Positions 18,527-28,050 are shown, numbered from the stretch's first letter. The stretch: DNA of 64,000 nucleotides from a bacterium (GCA_026708055.1 JAPOVS010000060.1:42750-106749); one strand, 5' to 3'. Program-made: numbers and translations. Notes: generated by a model from the sequence alone, not told the origin.

Positions 18527-19858
18527 ATGACCGCTCCGGACATCCCGCTCACGACCGGTGCCGAGACGGCTGCGGCCCTCGACGCTGCCGATCCGCTGGC
18601 GGGGTTCCGCGACGAGTTCCACCTTCCGGCGGGCCGCGACGGAGCGCCGCAGATCTACCTGGCGGGCAACTCGCTGGGGGCCGCGCCGCGCGCCGCCGCC
18701 GGCTACGTGAACGCCGAGTTGGATCGCTGGGCCAGCCTCGGGGTGGCCGGACACTTCGCCGGCGAGTCAGCGTGGGCGCCGTACCACGAGTTGCTGACGG
18801 ACCCGCTGGGGCGGCTGGTCGGCGGGCGCCCGCACGAGGTCGTGGCCATGAACTCCCTCACCGTCAACCTGCACCTGCTGATGGTGAGCTTCTACGACCC
18901 CACTGCGGACCGGCACAAGGTCCTCATCGAGGACCACGCCTTCCCCAGCGACCACTTCGCCGTCGAGAGCCAGATCCGCCAGCGCGGCGGCGACCCGGCG
19001 CGCTCGCTGGTGCTGGCCCGACCGCGCCCCGGCGAGCAGACGCTGCGGCGCGAGGACCTGCTGGCGCTGATCGCCGAGGCGGGTGCCGAGCTGGCGCTCG
19101 TGCTGCTCCCCGGCGTGCAGTACTACACCGGCCAGGTGCTCCCGCTGGCGGAGATCACCGCCGCCGCCCACGACGTCGGCGCCCGGGCGGGTTTCGACCT
19201 GGCGCACGCCGTGGGCAACGTCCCGCTGGCGCTGCACGACTGGAACGTCGACTTCGCCGTCTGGTGCAGCTACAAGTACCTCAACGGAGGCCCGGGCGCA
19301 GTCGGGGGCGCCTTCGTGCACGAGCGCCACGTGATCGACCGCTCGCTCCCCAAGCTCCTGGGGTGGTGGGGGCAGCGCCCCGACATCCGCTTCGAGATGG
19401 GCACCGTCTTCGAGACCGTTCCCAGCGTGGAGTCCTGGCAGCTCTCGAACCCGTCGATCCTCGCCATGGCGGCCCTGCGGGCGTCTCTCGACATCTTCGA
19501 CCGGGCGGGCGGCATGGTGCCGCTGCGAGCCAAGTCGGAGCGGCAGTTCGCCTACCTCGGCTTCCTGCTCGCCGAGGTGATCGGTGACCGGGCCGAGAGC
19601 ATCACACCGGTGGCGCCGGCTGAGCGCGGCTGCCAGAACTCCCTGCGGATCCGGGCGCCGGGCATCGACGGGCGCGCCGTGCACCGGGGATTGACCGAGG
19701 CCGACGTCGCCTGCGACCGGCGACACCCCGACGTGATCCGCGTGGCGCCGGCGCCTCTCTACAACTCGTTCTCCGACATCCGGCGATTCGTCTACATCCT
19801 GGACCGCGTGCTCGACGAGGCGGGACGCTCACGGGGGCGCCGTCCGGTATGTCCGTGA
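18527..19858 (+). CDS. kynU: Kynureninase
   Basis: A 443-residue fold-type I PLP enzyme that cleaves kynurenine or 3-hydroxykynurenine to anthranilate or 3-hydroxyanthranilate plus alanine. The PLP lysine is about Lys250 in WCSYKYLNGGPGAVGG, preceded by GFDLAHAVGNVPLALHDW. FLAGNSLG-like YLAGNSLGAAPR near the N-terminus and KLLGWWGQRPDIRFEM fit kynureninase. Directly after the stop, the same frame repeats the C-terminal peptide in altered form (see findings). It is convergent with the flavoprotein at 19864. Confidence 0.93.
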   Translation: MTAPDIPLTTGAETAAALDAADPLAGFRDEFHLPAGRDGAPQIYLAGNSLGAAPRAAAGYVNAELDRWASLGVAGHFAGESAWAPYHELLTDPLGRLVGGRPHEVVAMNSLTVNLHLLMVSFYDPTADRHKVLIEDHAFPSDHFAVESQIRQRGGDPARSLVLARPRPGEQTLRREDLLALIAEAGAELALVLLPGVQYYTGQVLPLAEITAAAHDVGARAGFDLAHAVGNVPLALHDWNVDFAVWCSYKYLNGGPGAVGGAFVHERHVIDRSLPKLLGWWGQRPDIRFEMGTVFETVPSVESWQLSNPSILAMAALRASLDIFDRAGGMVPLRAKSERQFAYLGFLLAEVIGDRAESITPVAPAERGCQNSLRIRAPGIDGRAVHRGLTEADVACDRRHPDVIRVAPAPLYNSFSDIRRFVYILDRVLDEAGRSRGRRPVCP

Positions 19859-19863
19859 TTCAT

Positions 19864-21117
19864 CTACGTCCTGGATCGCGTACTTGAAGAGGCGGCCCGA
19901 TGGGCGCGCTCGTCCGCGAAGGCGCCGCCGCCGAGCGCGCCCCGCTGCCAGCGGTCGGGGGTCAGCACCAGGGCGCGGGGGTAGTCCTCGAACAGCCAGC
20001 GGGCGAAGTTGCGGCGCGTCCACGGTGTCGCCCCGGAGATCCCCACCGCCGCGTTGCAGCCTGCGGGGCTGCGCAGGGCGCTCCCCAGCATGCGGGTGAA
20101 CCGGAAGTCTCGCCAGAGGTGGTGCGCCACGCCTGAGCGGTAGAGCCGCCGGGCAGCCGCCTCATCGTCGGGCCCCGCCCGGACCAGGGCCTCTGCGGCC
20201 AGCAGCCCGCTGAGCAGCGCCTGGCCGATGCCCTCACCGGTCATGGGATCGCCCACCCCGGCCGCGTCGCCGCAGAACAGCACCCGCCCCGACGCCAAGG
20301 GCAGATCACCCAGCCGGGTGGGGATCGGCCAGGCCCGGGGCCGGTCGGCGGGGGTCGCCTCGGATCCCAGAACGGCGGCGATGTGCGGGCGGCTGCGGAG
20401 CTCGTTCCACAGCCGGGCGAGGCTGCCGGTGCTGTGTGTGGACCGAGAGACGCCGAAGCCCACGTTCGCGGTGCCGTCGGGCAGGGGGAACATCCAGACG
20501 TAGCCGGGCAGGATCTCCGGCTCGAACCAGACGCGCAGCGCCTCGCCGGCCTGCGGTCCGACGCCGGTGTAGTACTGGCGGAAGGCATGCCAGTCGCCCC
20601 GGTACGACGGCAGCGAAAGCCCCAGCATCCGCCGCACCGGCGACCACATGCCGTCGGCGGCGACGGCGTAGCGGGCGTGTACCGCGCCCGACGCCGGCGT
20701 GGTGAGCGCCACCCGGTCGCTCCCGACGGCCACCCCGTCGCAGGCGCAGCCGTCGAGGACCTCGACGCCGACCCGCCGCGCCAGGTCCACGAGGGCGGCG
20801 TCGAGATCGTGGCGCTGCGCGGTCGCCGCGTACTGGCCGTCGGGGGGGAACGGGTAGGCCACCTCACGCCCCGAGGGAGAGCGGATCACCAGGCCCGTCG
20901 CCGCGCGCCACGACGGAACCGACGCCGGGTCCAGCCCCAGGTGTTCCAGCAGGCGCAGCGCCCCCGTCGTGAGCCCGTCCCCGCAGTACTTGTCACGGGG
21001 GAAGCGCGTCCTGTCCAGTACGACGACGCCCCGTCCCGCCCGCGCCAGACCGATGGCCGCGGCGACGCCCGCCGGGCCGGCCCCGACAACGGCGACATCG
21101 GCGGTGAGGTGCTTCAC
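19864..21117 (-). CDS. Geranylgeranyl-reductase-family FAD oxidoreductase
   Basis: A 417-residue flavoprotein with an N-terminal Rossmann FAD loop VAVVGAGPAGVAAAIGLARAG, the FPRDKYCGDGL motif of the geranylgeranyl reductase family and the second FAD motif RVLFCGDAAGVGDPMTGEGIGQALLSG. Such actinobacterial proteins reduce isoprenoid or menaquinone side chains. It overlaps the VanW gene by four bases (ATGA), suggesting an envelope-related operon. A kynurenine-monooxygenase role was considered because of the neighbour, but the motifs favour the reductase family. Confidence 0.85.
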   Translation of the reverse strand: MKHLTADVAVVGAGPAGVAAAIGLARAGRGVVVLDRTRFPRDKYCGDGLTTGALRLLEHLGLDPASVPSWRAATGLVIRSPSGREVAYPFPPDGQYAATAQRHDLDAALVDLARRVGVEVLDGCACDGVAVGSDRVALTTPASGAVHARYAVAADGMWSPVRRMLGLSLPSYRGDWHAFRQYYTGVGPQAGEALRVWFEPEILPGYVWMFPLPDGTANVGFGVSRSTHSTGSLARLWNELRSRPHIAAVLGSEATPADRPRAWPIPTRLGDLPLASGRVLFCGDAAGVGDPMTGEGIGQALLSGLLAAEALVRAGPDDEAAARRLYRSGVAHHLWRDFRFTRMLGSALRSPAGCNAAVGISGATPWTRRNFARWLFEDYPRALVLTPDRWQRGALGGGAFADERAHRAASSSTRSRT

Positions 21118-23147
21118 GTGCCGTCGATGGGCTGGGCCTCCGTCTCCGCCTCGGCGTCGGCAGGTCCTCCCTCGGGTTCGATCTCGGTGGCCTCGCCGCC
21201 TTCGCCGGTCTGGCCCTCCGCCGGCGGCTCAGCCGGCTCAACCGGCTCGGTCTGCAGGCGGGGGATGTCCTCGGGGTGGGCGCAACTGCCGGGCGAGGCG
21301 TCGGCGTCGTCAGGCCCACACAGCGGGATGCACGCCGGCGGCTCCTCGCCTGCCAGGACCCCCTCTGGCAACTCGCTGCAGACCGGCACGCAGCTCAGTC
21401 CGGCGGGGTCGGTCCCCGGCGTGGCCGCGGCCCCTTCGCCGATTGCCCCGTCACCGGCAGAGTCGGGCACGGGGCACAGCGCCCGGCAGGACTCCACCCA
21501 GCCGTCGTTGTCGGTGTCCACGGCCCCCTCGCCGGGCGCGCAGTCCGGCGGGGGCACGAAGGGTTCGCCCTGGCAGTTCAGCCCCTCGGCGGGCTGGTAG
21601 AGCGCCGTCACGATGTCCGTCGTGGAACTGCCGTCGGCGAAGGTGCGGGTGCGCTCGGTGAAGACCTTCGTGCACTGGTCCTCGGGCTCAGTGGTCTGGT
21701 CGCTCTGGACAACGGTCATGTGGAGGGTGCTGTAGATCCGGACGGTGACCGAATCCTCGGTGGAGGTCGGCCACAGCAGCATCGAGTAGGGCGTCTTGTT
21801 GATGAGCTGCAGGTCGGGGTGCGGGTAGGAGATCGTGGCCTCGCGACCGTACGGGTAGCGGCTGATGTAGATGGAGTGCGCCTGGTACTCCCCGAAGTCC
21901 AGGCCGGCGAAGAAGGCCGCATTGAACATCGTGGTGGCGAACTGCGAGACCCCGCCGCCCACGTCCGCCTGGAACTTGCCCAGGTAGATCACCCCGGCGG
22001 GCACGAAACCCTTCGCCTCGGTGCGGCGCCCCACGTAGTCGTTCACCGACCACGTCTCGCCGGGCCCGATGATCGCCCCCTGCACCAGCTCGGCGATGCG
22101 GCGGATGTTGTTCACCCTGGCCTGGCCGGGTTTGAAGTAGGTGGTGAACTCGCCGACGAGCTCGCGGATGCCGGTCTCGGCGATCAGGTCGCCCTCGCTG
22201 CCCGGAACGTCGGTGAGGTGCAGCGCGATCTCGTGCTGGCCGGCGAGCAGGGCGGTCAGGGCCGTCTCGCCGGCGTTCGGCGCGCAGCAGCGGCGGCCCG
22301 GCCGAGCGTCCACCGCCACCGGCGCCCCGTCGACGATGGCGAACCTGCCGGGGTCGCCGGGCACGGCCACGTTCGCCAGGCGGGTCTCGATCACCTCGGT
22401 CACATAGGCGGTGTCGAGGCCGATGGCCGGCGGGTTGCCGGGGGTCACGCTGAGCCAGGTGCGGACCTCGGCGGGCAGGAAGTCCCGGATCGTGTCCTCG
22501 ACGTAGACGGTGAGTCCCCGCGCCGTGTAGGAGTTGACGTAGTCGGCCGTCGCCTGCAGGTCGAAGGCGGTGACCGGCGGGGGGTACGAGGAGGGCTCCA
22601 CCACGATCACCTCCGGCAGGGCGCGCTCGGCCGCCGTCCGCCGCACCGCCGCCCGGATGTCCTCGCGGGTGACCTGCAGGCCCGTGACGCCCGGCTCCAC
22701 CACGAAGGCGCCGTCCCGCAACTCCAGGCGGGCCGGCGAGGCCTCCCGGACGAGGTCGGGATGGATCGCTTCGATGAACTGCTGCGCCACGACTTCGTCC
22801 CACGTCACGATGGCGCGCAGGTTGTTCTCGCCGAAGAACGAGGACGCCCAGGCGATGGGCGAGGCGCCCCGCTGCCCGGCGGCCAGGGCGGCGGCGACGT
22901 TGGCCTCCACGTCGAGGGCGAACCCCAGCTGACCGGCGCTGGCCGCCAGGGTGCCGGTGGGTGTGAGCAGCGGCAGGGAGCGGTTGGCGTAGTCGGTCGA
23001 CAGCTTCTGGACCTCGCTGCGGATCTCCTCCTCGGAGAGCCCGCCCACGTCGACGCCCTCGATCTGCACGTTCTGCACCGAGCGGCCCGAACGCACCACC
23101 ACATCGGCGATGTAGACCCCCAGGAAGCCCATCGCCAGGGCTCCCAC
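21114..23147 (-). CDS. VanW-family envelope protein with Cys-rich calcium-type tail
   Basis: A 677-residue cell-surface protein. An N-terminal transmembrane helix is followed by peptidoglycan-binding-like repeats (VDVGGLSEEEIRSEVQ region and a second copy near residues 150-270). The VanW domain follows around 330-500 (GPGETWSVNDYVG, GGVSQFATTMFNAAF, ISRYPYGREATISYP). The last ~150 residues are Cys- and acid-rich and include a thrombospondin-3-like DTDNDGWVESC. GTG 23147 is the first start I find, yet the frame upstream continues a hydrophobic RYGRILAIL, so the true start may be a rare codon upstream. Probably involved in wall modification. Confidence 0.82.
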   Translation of the reverse strand: MGALAMGFLGVYIADVVVRSGRSVQNVQIEGVDVGGLSEEEIRSEVQKLSTDYANRSLPLLTPTGTLAASAGQLGFALDVEANVAAALAAGQRGASPIAWASSFFGENNLRAIVTWDEVVAQQFIEAIHPDLVREASPARLELRDGAFVVEPGVTGLQVTREDIRAAVRRTAAERALPEVIVVEPSSYPPPVTAFDLQATADYVNSYTARGLTVYVEDTIRDFLPAEVRTWLSVTPGNPPAIGLDTAYVTEVIETRLANVAVPGDPGRFAIVDGAPVAVDARPGRRCCAPNAGETALTALLAGQHEIALHLTDVPGSEGDLIAETGIRELVGEFTTYFKPGQARVNNIRRIAELVQGAIIGPGETWSVNDYVGRRTEAKGFVPAGVIYLGKFQADVGGGVSQFATTMFNAAFFAGLDFGEYQAHSIYISRYPYGREATISYPHPDLQLINKTPYSMLLWPTSTEDSVTVRIYSTLHMTVVQSDQTTEPEDQCTKVFTERTRTFADGSSTTDIVTALYQPAEGLNCQGEPFVPPPDCAPGEGAVDTDNDGWVESCRALCPVPDSAGDGAIGEGAAATPGTDPAGLSCVPVCSELPEGVLAGEEPPACIPLCGPDDADASPGSCAHPEDIPRLQTEPVEPAEPPAEGQTGEGGEATEIEPEGGPADAEAETEAQPIDGT

Positions 23148-23347
23148 GAGAATTGCGAGGATCCGCCCGTAGCGCGGGCGCCGACGCCCGCCCCCGTGGC
23201 TGTCCGAAGGCCCCCGGTCAGGGTGCGGGAACTCAGGTGCGACTATGCCCTCAGGGTACCGGTGCCTGCCACGTTCAAAGGAGACGGAATGCCGTTCGGT
23301 TGCCGCCGACCCGTGCCGGTTCCCTCAGACTCGTTCAGGGCCTCCGC

Positions 23348-24007
23348 TCAGAAGAGACGCAGATCCTCGGGCGCCTCGCCGCGGAGTGTGGCGTAGTCGA
23401 CCAGTTTGCAGCGGATCCCCCGGGCGTCGGCCAGCACCCGTGCCTGCGGCTTGATCTCCTCGGCCACGAACAGGCCCTGCACGGGGCCGAGTGCCGGATC
23501 GGCGTTCAGGAACTCGAGGTAGCGGCTGAGTTGCTCCACGCCGGCGGTCTCGCCGCGCCGCTTCACCTCCACCGCGACCGCGACGCCGCCGGCGTCGCGG
23601 CACAGCAGGTCGACGGGCCCCACGGCGGTCGGGTACTCGCGGCGCACCAGCCGGTAGCCCTCCTCCAGCACCGAGGGGTCGGCCGCCAGCAGCTCCTGGA
23701 GGTGGGCCTCCACGCCGTCCTTGCGCAGCCCCGGGTCGCTGCCGAGGTCGTGGGTGACGTCGGAGAGGACATCCAGCAGGTCGATGACCAGGATCTCCGA
23801 GCGGGTGTTGGTGACCGTCCAGCGCTCGGGGCTCTCGGTGAGGGTGTTGGGCGGGTTCATCCAGTTGAGCGGCTTGTAGGCGCCGCCGTCGGCGTGGACC
23901 GCGATGCTGCCGTCGGCCTTGACCATGATGAGGCGCACCGCCTCGGGGAGGTGCGCGGCCAGCCGCCCCTGGTAGTCGACGGTGCAGCGGGCGACGAGGA
24001 TGCGCAT
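23348..24007 (-). CDS. nucS: Mismatch-specific endonuclease NucS/EndoMS
   Basis: A 219-residue endonuclease that cuts both strands at mismatches, the non-canonical mismatch repair of Actinobacteria and Archaea lacking MutS/MutL. The N-terminal domain starts [16 protein letters not shown]. The PD-(D/E)xK nuclease core is [12 protein letters not shown]...AVEVKRRG with the conserved [10 protein letters not shown]. The usual actinobacterial C-terminus is intact. ATG 24007 replaces a longer Pro-rich extension. It follows cysQ by 7 bp in the same operon. Confidence 0.93.
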   Translation of the reverse strand: MRILVARCTVDYQGRLAAHLPEAVRLIMVKADGSIAVHADGGAYKPLNWMNPPNTLTESPERWTVTNTRSEILVIDLLDVLSDVTHDLGSDPGLRKDGVEAHLQELLAADPSVLEEGYRLVRREYPTAVGPVDLLCRDAGGVAVAVEVKRRGETAGVEQLSRYLEFLNADPALGPVQGLFVAEEIKPQARVLADARGIRCKLVDYATLRGEAPEDLRLF

Positions 24008-24014
24008 GGCTGGT

Positions 24015-24890
24015 TCAGCCGGCCGCGGGGGCGGCGCGGGCAACGGTCGCGGCGAGGGCCGCCGCGGCGACTTCGGGGCGGCAGATCAGCAGGTCGGGAA
24101 GCTCCACGTCGGGCCGGTTGTAGCGCAGGGGCCGGCCGTCGAGGCGGGAGGCGTGCAGCCCGCAGGCCAGCGCCACGGCCACCGGGGCGGCCGAGTCCCA
24201 CTCGGACTGGCCGCCGGCATGCACGTAGGCGACGGCCCGCCCGCGGATCACCTCGGCCACCTTGGCGCCCACCGAGCCGAGCGTGACCAACTCCGCGCCG
24301 AGCGCCGCCGCCACCGCCCGGCCGTCGGGGACGGGCCTGCTGCGGCTGGTGATCACCTGCTTCCTGGCCCCCGAGTTGTCGCCGCCGGGTAGCCAAGGGG
24401 ACAGCGTCGGAGGTTCGGCGGTGCTCAGCGTGATCCCCTCGGCGGGGAGTGCCACGGCGCCGACGGTCGGTGTGCCGTCGACGGCGAGAGCGACGTGCAC
24501 GCCCCAGTCCGTGCGTAGCGGCTCACCGTACTGCCGGGTGCCGTCCAGCGGATCGATGATCCACACCCGCCGATGGTTGAGGCGCCGCCGGTCGTCGGGG
24601 GCCTCCTCGGACAGGACGGCGTCGCCGGGCCGGGCCTCGGCGAGCGCGGCGGCGAGGAACTCGTGGGCCGCCCGGTCGCCCTCGTCGCGGAGTTCGTCGA
24701 GATCGTCGCGTGGGTCGGGCGCCTCGAGCCGGTGCCGCTCCAGCAACTTCACGAGGAGCGCCCCCGTCTGCATCGCCAACTCGACCGCCAGCCGGTGGTC
24801 GTCGACATCGGACCCGGTGGGACCGGCCGGCAAGTGGTCGCCGGCACCGGTCGCCGCGCGGGCCGCGGGCGGGGTGCCGTCGGCGGTCAC
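24015..24890 (-). CDS. cysQ: 3'(2'),5'-bisphosphate nucleotidase / inositol monophosphatase family
   Basis: A 291-residue Mg-dependent phosphatase. The metal-binding motif is [14 protein letters not shown] preceded by LSEEAPDD, and the C-terminal signature is [18 protein letters not shown]. This matches CysQ, which removes PAP from sulfate assimilation. The family also includes inositol phosphatases, so the exact substrate is less certain. It is the first gene of the cysQ-nucS unit; 24891-25181 holds no gene I can support. Confidence 0.82.
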   Translation of the reverse strand: MTADGTPPAARAATGAGDHLPAGPTGSDVDDHRLAVELAMQTGALLVKLLERHRLEAPDPRDDLDELRDEGDRAAHEFLAAALAEARPGDAVLSEEAPDDRRRLNHRRVWIIDPLDGTRQYGEPLRTDWGVHVALAVDGTPTVGAVALPAEGITLSTAEPPTLSPWLPGGDNSGARKQVITSRSRPVPDGRAVAAALGAELVTLGSVGAKVAEVIRGRAVAYVHAGGQSEWDSAAPVAVALACGLHASRLDGRPLRYNRPDVELPDLLICRPEVAAAALAATVARAAPAAG

Positions 24891-25181
24891 CCCCTCACCC
24901 TAACGATGCGGGCACTGCCGGGAGATCCCCATCATCGCCCACATGTGCGGCCAAGGCCCCCACCGTCGACGGCACCGCCGGCTTGAACCCTGACACCGCC
25001 CCGTCGCGCCCGACCGGAGCCGGTCCACGTTATCGATAGGGGTGGCGCCGACCAGCAGCGGAGGGGTCGCGCGGTCATCTCCCCTGATGAGCGGGCTCTG
25101 AGCAGAGATCTCCCAAGGGGATCCCTCGGTGGCCTCTGCCTGTCCGCGCATGCTCTGACTCCGCCACGCGGCTATCAGGCC

Positions 25182-26987
25182 TCAATTGTGGCCTCCGTGC
25201 CCTTCCATGCCTTCGTGCCCGCCCATTCCGTCGTCGGGGGCCATGGCGGGCAACTCGCGGCTATCCGCAGCGGTGACGGGCGGATCGAACCAGGTGGTGG
25301 TGGCGCGCATGCACCCCCAGGAGTTGAGCGCGCAGGTGGGATCCGCCTGCAGCAGTCGGAAACTGTCTGAGCCGAACAGGTCGTCTGCGGAGAACCTCAG
25401 GCGCTGACCGTGGGACGTCACGTAGTCCGTCCGGTTCAGCGCTTCCAGGAACGACTCGGTGCTGAGCGGGCCGTCCACACGCGAGATGGCGCCGAAGGTG
25501 ACGTCCAGATAGTCGCATATCGACATCATGAGGTTCCAGGCGTCGGAGTGGTAGCGGTGAACGAACGGCCCTGCGACGATCCAGCTGTTGCGCAGGCCCA
25601 GACAGCCCCGATCGAGGCCGTCGACGGGGTCGTCGGCGGCTCTCCGCACACTCATCATCACGAGGTTGGCGCCCTGTGCCGGGGGCGTGCCGGTGAGCAC
25701 CAGCATGGCGTCGTGGGCGTCGCTGACAATCCATTTGGGATGCCAGCCGACCAGTTCGGCGGCGCGCATGAGGTTCCGCACGTCGTTCCAGTCGCTTGTC
25801 GCCACGACCGCCGTCACCCCCACGTCGCTCATCTGCTGGGCCGTCTGGACGAAGTGACTGCGCATGGCGGTGAGCGTCTGCTCCTGATCGGGAGGCAGCA
25901 GCGCCGACGCCTGCTGAAAGCTCCCCTCGTCCGCGTCGAACAGGTCGCCGCCGACACCTTCGAATCGATCCATCAGGTTCAGCACGGCCGTGCCGGAGAA
26001 GTCGGGCACGACCCCCAGCCAGCCGGTCACCTGCAGATTGAGACGTTCGGTCGCGGCGTCGAAGGCGGCGACACCCGGCTGGTTCGGATCGTGAACGTGG
26101 CCGCCGAAGAGGTGTGCGTCCCCCGTCGTCATCTGGTGCGCCTGCTGTCCCGTACCGGGCATCTGCTCCATCCCGGGCATGTCGTGGCCGGGTTCGGACA
26201 TGTCGGTCATCTGGTGCGCGGGATCGGTCATGTCCATCGCCGATGCTGCGGTCCGGTGCAGGAGGACCAGCCGGTCGGCGCGGGTGAGCACCCCGGCGGC
26301 GGCGGCGGACTCGACGGCGTTGGCGACCAGGAACTCCACCGAGCCGTGATCCACACGCAGCAGACCGCCGGCGTCAGCGAGTGCGTCCGCGGGATACTCG
26401 CTGAAGAGGCCGATGACGGGGATGCCGGCGCCTCGCACGGCGCACTGATCGATGGATTCGATCGGTTCGTACACACCGATGCTGAACAGCACGAGCGGCT
26501 TCCGCTGCTCCAGGTCGGCGCAGATTCGTTCGATGTCAGCGACCGGATCGGCGAAGCCGAGGGTGTGGGAACTGGCTTCGAAGCAGCGCCCGCCGAGGCC
26601 GCCGTAGCTGTTCACCTGGTTGACGTAGGCGTCGAGAATCCGATTCGGCTGTTCGAACACGAGATCCGAGAGGCCCACGAAGTCCAGGTTGAAGACGTCG
26701 TGGGAGACCATGGCGATCGTTACCACCTCGCCGGCGCCGGCGGTGCCGGGTTGTGGACATGGCTCGCCGGAGGCGACCACGGTGCCCCCGGCGGCGGCGA
26801 TCCCTTCGCCTGTTCTCAAGCCCTCCGCCCCGCCTGCGGGCTGGGCCGGCGGGTCAGACCCGACGACGTTGATTGTGACCCCGCCCGGCTGTCCGGAGGT
26901 GCGGCCGTCGCCGCAGGCTGACACGACGAGCGCCGTCGCCGCGACCGCACATAGTGTGAGCCTCAATATGCGGCCGTCAGCTATCAA
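25182..26987 (-). CDS. Periplasmic-binding-like lipoprotein with Met/His-rich insert
   Basis: A ~601-residue secreted lipoprotein with signal and lipobox VVSAC. I choose TTG 26987 because GGAGG lies six bases upstream; a TTG at 27011 is in frame. The body resembles a type 1 periplasmic binding protein (VVTIAMVSHDVFNLDF, GIPVIGLFSEYP, GVTAVVATSDWNDV, LVGWHPKWIVSDA). About residues 245-300 are replaced by a Met/His/Asp-rich stretch (repeats such as PGHDMPGMEQMPG and HLFGGHVHD), and the C-terminus is GMGGHEGMEGHGGHN. Metal, perhaps copper, binding is suggested. No transporter genes adjoin it. Confidence 0.75.
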   Translation of the reverse strand: MIADGRILRLTLCAVAATALVVSACGDGRTSGQPGGVTINVVGSDPPAQPAGGAEGLRTGEGIAAAGGTVVASGEPCPQPGTAGAGEVVTIAMVSHDVFNLDFVGLSDLVFEQPNRILDAYVNQVNSYGGLGGRCFEASSHTLGFADPVADIERICADLEQRKPLVLFSIGVYEPIESIDQCAVRGAGIPVIGLFSEYPADALADAGGLLRVDHGSVEFLVANAVESAAAAGVLTRADRLVLLHRTAASAMDMTDPAHQMTDMSEPGHDMPGMEQMPGTGQQAHQMTTGDAHLFGGHVHDPNQPGVAAFDAATERLNLQVTGWLGVVPDFSGTAVLNLMDRFEGVGGDLFDADEGSFQQASALLPPDQEQTLTAMRSHFVQTAQQMSDVGVTAVVATSDWNDVRNLMRAAELVGWHPKWIVSDAHDAMLVLTGTPPAQGANLVMMSVRRAADDPVDGLDRGCLGLRNSWIVAGPFVHRYHSDAWNLMMSICDYLDVTFGAISRVDGPLSTESFLEALNRTDYVTSHGQRLRFSADDLFGSDSFRLLQADPTCALNSWGCMRATTTWFDPPVTAADSRELPAMAPDDGMGGHEGMEGHGGHN

Positions 26988-27044
26988 TGGTTGCCTCCGT
27001 TCTGCGGCCAACCATGGTCGGTTCCAAGGGGCGGGTCTGCGTTC

Positions 27045-27056
27045 GGGGGGGGGGGG
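27045..27056. repeat. 12-bp G homopolymer upstream of the lipoprotein
   Basis: A run of twelve G on the plus strand (C on the coding strand), 34-69 bp upstream of the two candidate starts of the Met/His-rich lipoprotein. It is the longest homopolymer I saw in the window. It could change promoter spacing by slippage or be an assembly-prone site. Confidence 0.6.
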
Positions 27057-27175
27057 TGAGGATATCCAAGATTGGGGGCGAAGCTACTCCCGACGCTGAA
27101 CCCTAATTGTCGGAGCGACCGAAGGCCCGCATGGCGGCTTCGAGCGCGTCTTCGGGGGAACCCCACCGGGTACAC

Positions 27176-27925
27176 CTAGCGGCGGCGGTTGGCGCGGGCG
27201 ACGGCGGCCCGGTGGGCGGCGTGCTCCAAGCGGTCGTCCAGCGGCTTGAGTTCGATGTCCCGGCCGTAGCGGTGCTCTAGCGCCCACATCAGCAACAGGT
27301 CGGCCAGCCAGGGGTTCTTCGGCAAGAGCGGGCCGTGCAGGTAGGTGCCCACGGTGCGGTTCGCCACGGCGCCCTCGGTGCGGTCACGCCCGTTGTTGCC
27401 GTGGCCCGTGGTGACGCGCCCGAGCGGTCTGGCGCCGTCGCCGAGGGTGGTGCGCCCGGCGTGGTTCTCGTAGCCGACGAGTTGTCCGGGCACCGGCCCG
27501 AGTTCGCTGCGCAGCACGATGTCGCCGATGAGACGGTCCTTGCCGGCCGTCGTCGTGATGTCGAGGACGCCGATGCCCTCCACGGTGGTGCCGGCGGCGG
27601 TGCGGTAGCGGTGTCCGGCGAGTTGGTAGCCACCGCAGACGAACAGGCCGACCGCGTCGGCGCCGAGCAACCGGCGCACGTCTTCGGCCTTGGTGGAAAT
27701 TAGGTCTGCGGCGACGGTGAGTTGATCACGATCCTGCCCGCCCCCCAGGTACAGCAGGTCGGTACCGCCTGCGGGGAGCGGCTCGCCGGGGCCCGCTTCG
27801 TACAGGTCGAGGTCCAGTCCGCGGCGCCGCAGCCGGGCACCCAGCACGGCGATGTTTCCCCGGTCGGCGTAGATGTTCATCTCCCGCGGGTACAGATGGC
27901 AGAGCCTGACGGTGGGAGCGCTCAT
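27176..27925 (-). CDS. gatD: Lipid II isoglutaminyl synthase, glutamine amidotransferase subunit
   Basis: A 249-residue class I glutaminase that feeds ammonia to MurT for amidation of D-Glu in lipid II. The nucleophile is in GLFVCGGYQLAGH, the catalytic His in GTYLHGPLLPKNP, and the N-terminus LYPREMNIYADRGN is the GatD signature. It follows murT by 136 bp on the same strand, as in other Gram-positives. Confidence 0.92.
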   Translation of the reverse strand: MSAPTVRLCHLYPREMNIYADRGNIAVLGARLRRRGLDLDLYEAGPGEPLPAGGTDLLYLGGGQDRDQLTVAADLISTKAEDVRRLLGADAVGLFVCGGYQLAGHRYRTAAGTTVEGIGVLDITTTAGKDRLIGDIVLRSELGPVPGQLVGYENHAGRTTLGDGARPLGRVTTGHGNNGRDRTEGAVANRTVGTYLHGPLLPKNPWLADLLLMWALEHRYGRDIELKPLDDRLEHAAHRAAVARANRRR

Positions 27926-28029
27926 CGGCGACTCGCGGGTCTGTGCGGGCCGTCAGCCCGCCGGAGCCGGTGCCCCCGGACACTCGAGCCCGGCGCGGTC
28001 GGTCGAGAGGTGCCGGCTGGGCAGGACAT

Positions 28030-28050
28030 GAGGACACGGGCCGTGTCCTC
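28030..28050. other. 21-bp near-continuous palindrome between murT and gatD
   Basis: GAGGACACGG-G-CCGTGTCCTC is a perfect 10-bp inverted repeat around one base in the murT-gatD spacer. Without a T-tract it is not a standard terminator. It could be a protein-binding site or an mRNA hairpin with a seven-base loop. Confidence 0.5.

Noticed and set aside
19864..21117. Flavoprotein as kynurenine 3-monooxygenase
   Set aside because: The FPRDKYCGDGL motif and operon with a VanW gene fit the geranylgeranyl reductase family. It is also transcribed convergently to kynU.
21276..23396. 706-codon plus-strand frame opposite the VanW gene
   Set aside because: Arg/Gly/His-rich shadow composition; the minus strand carries clear VanW and transmembrane features.
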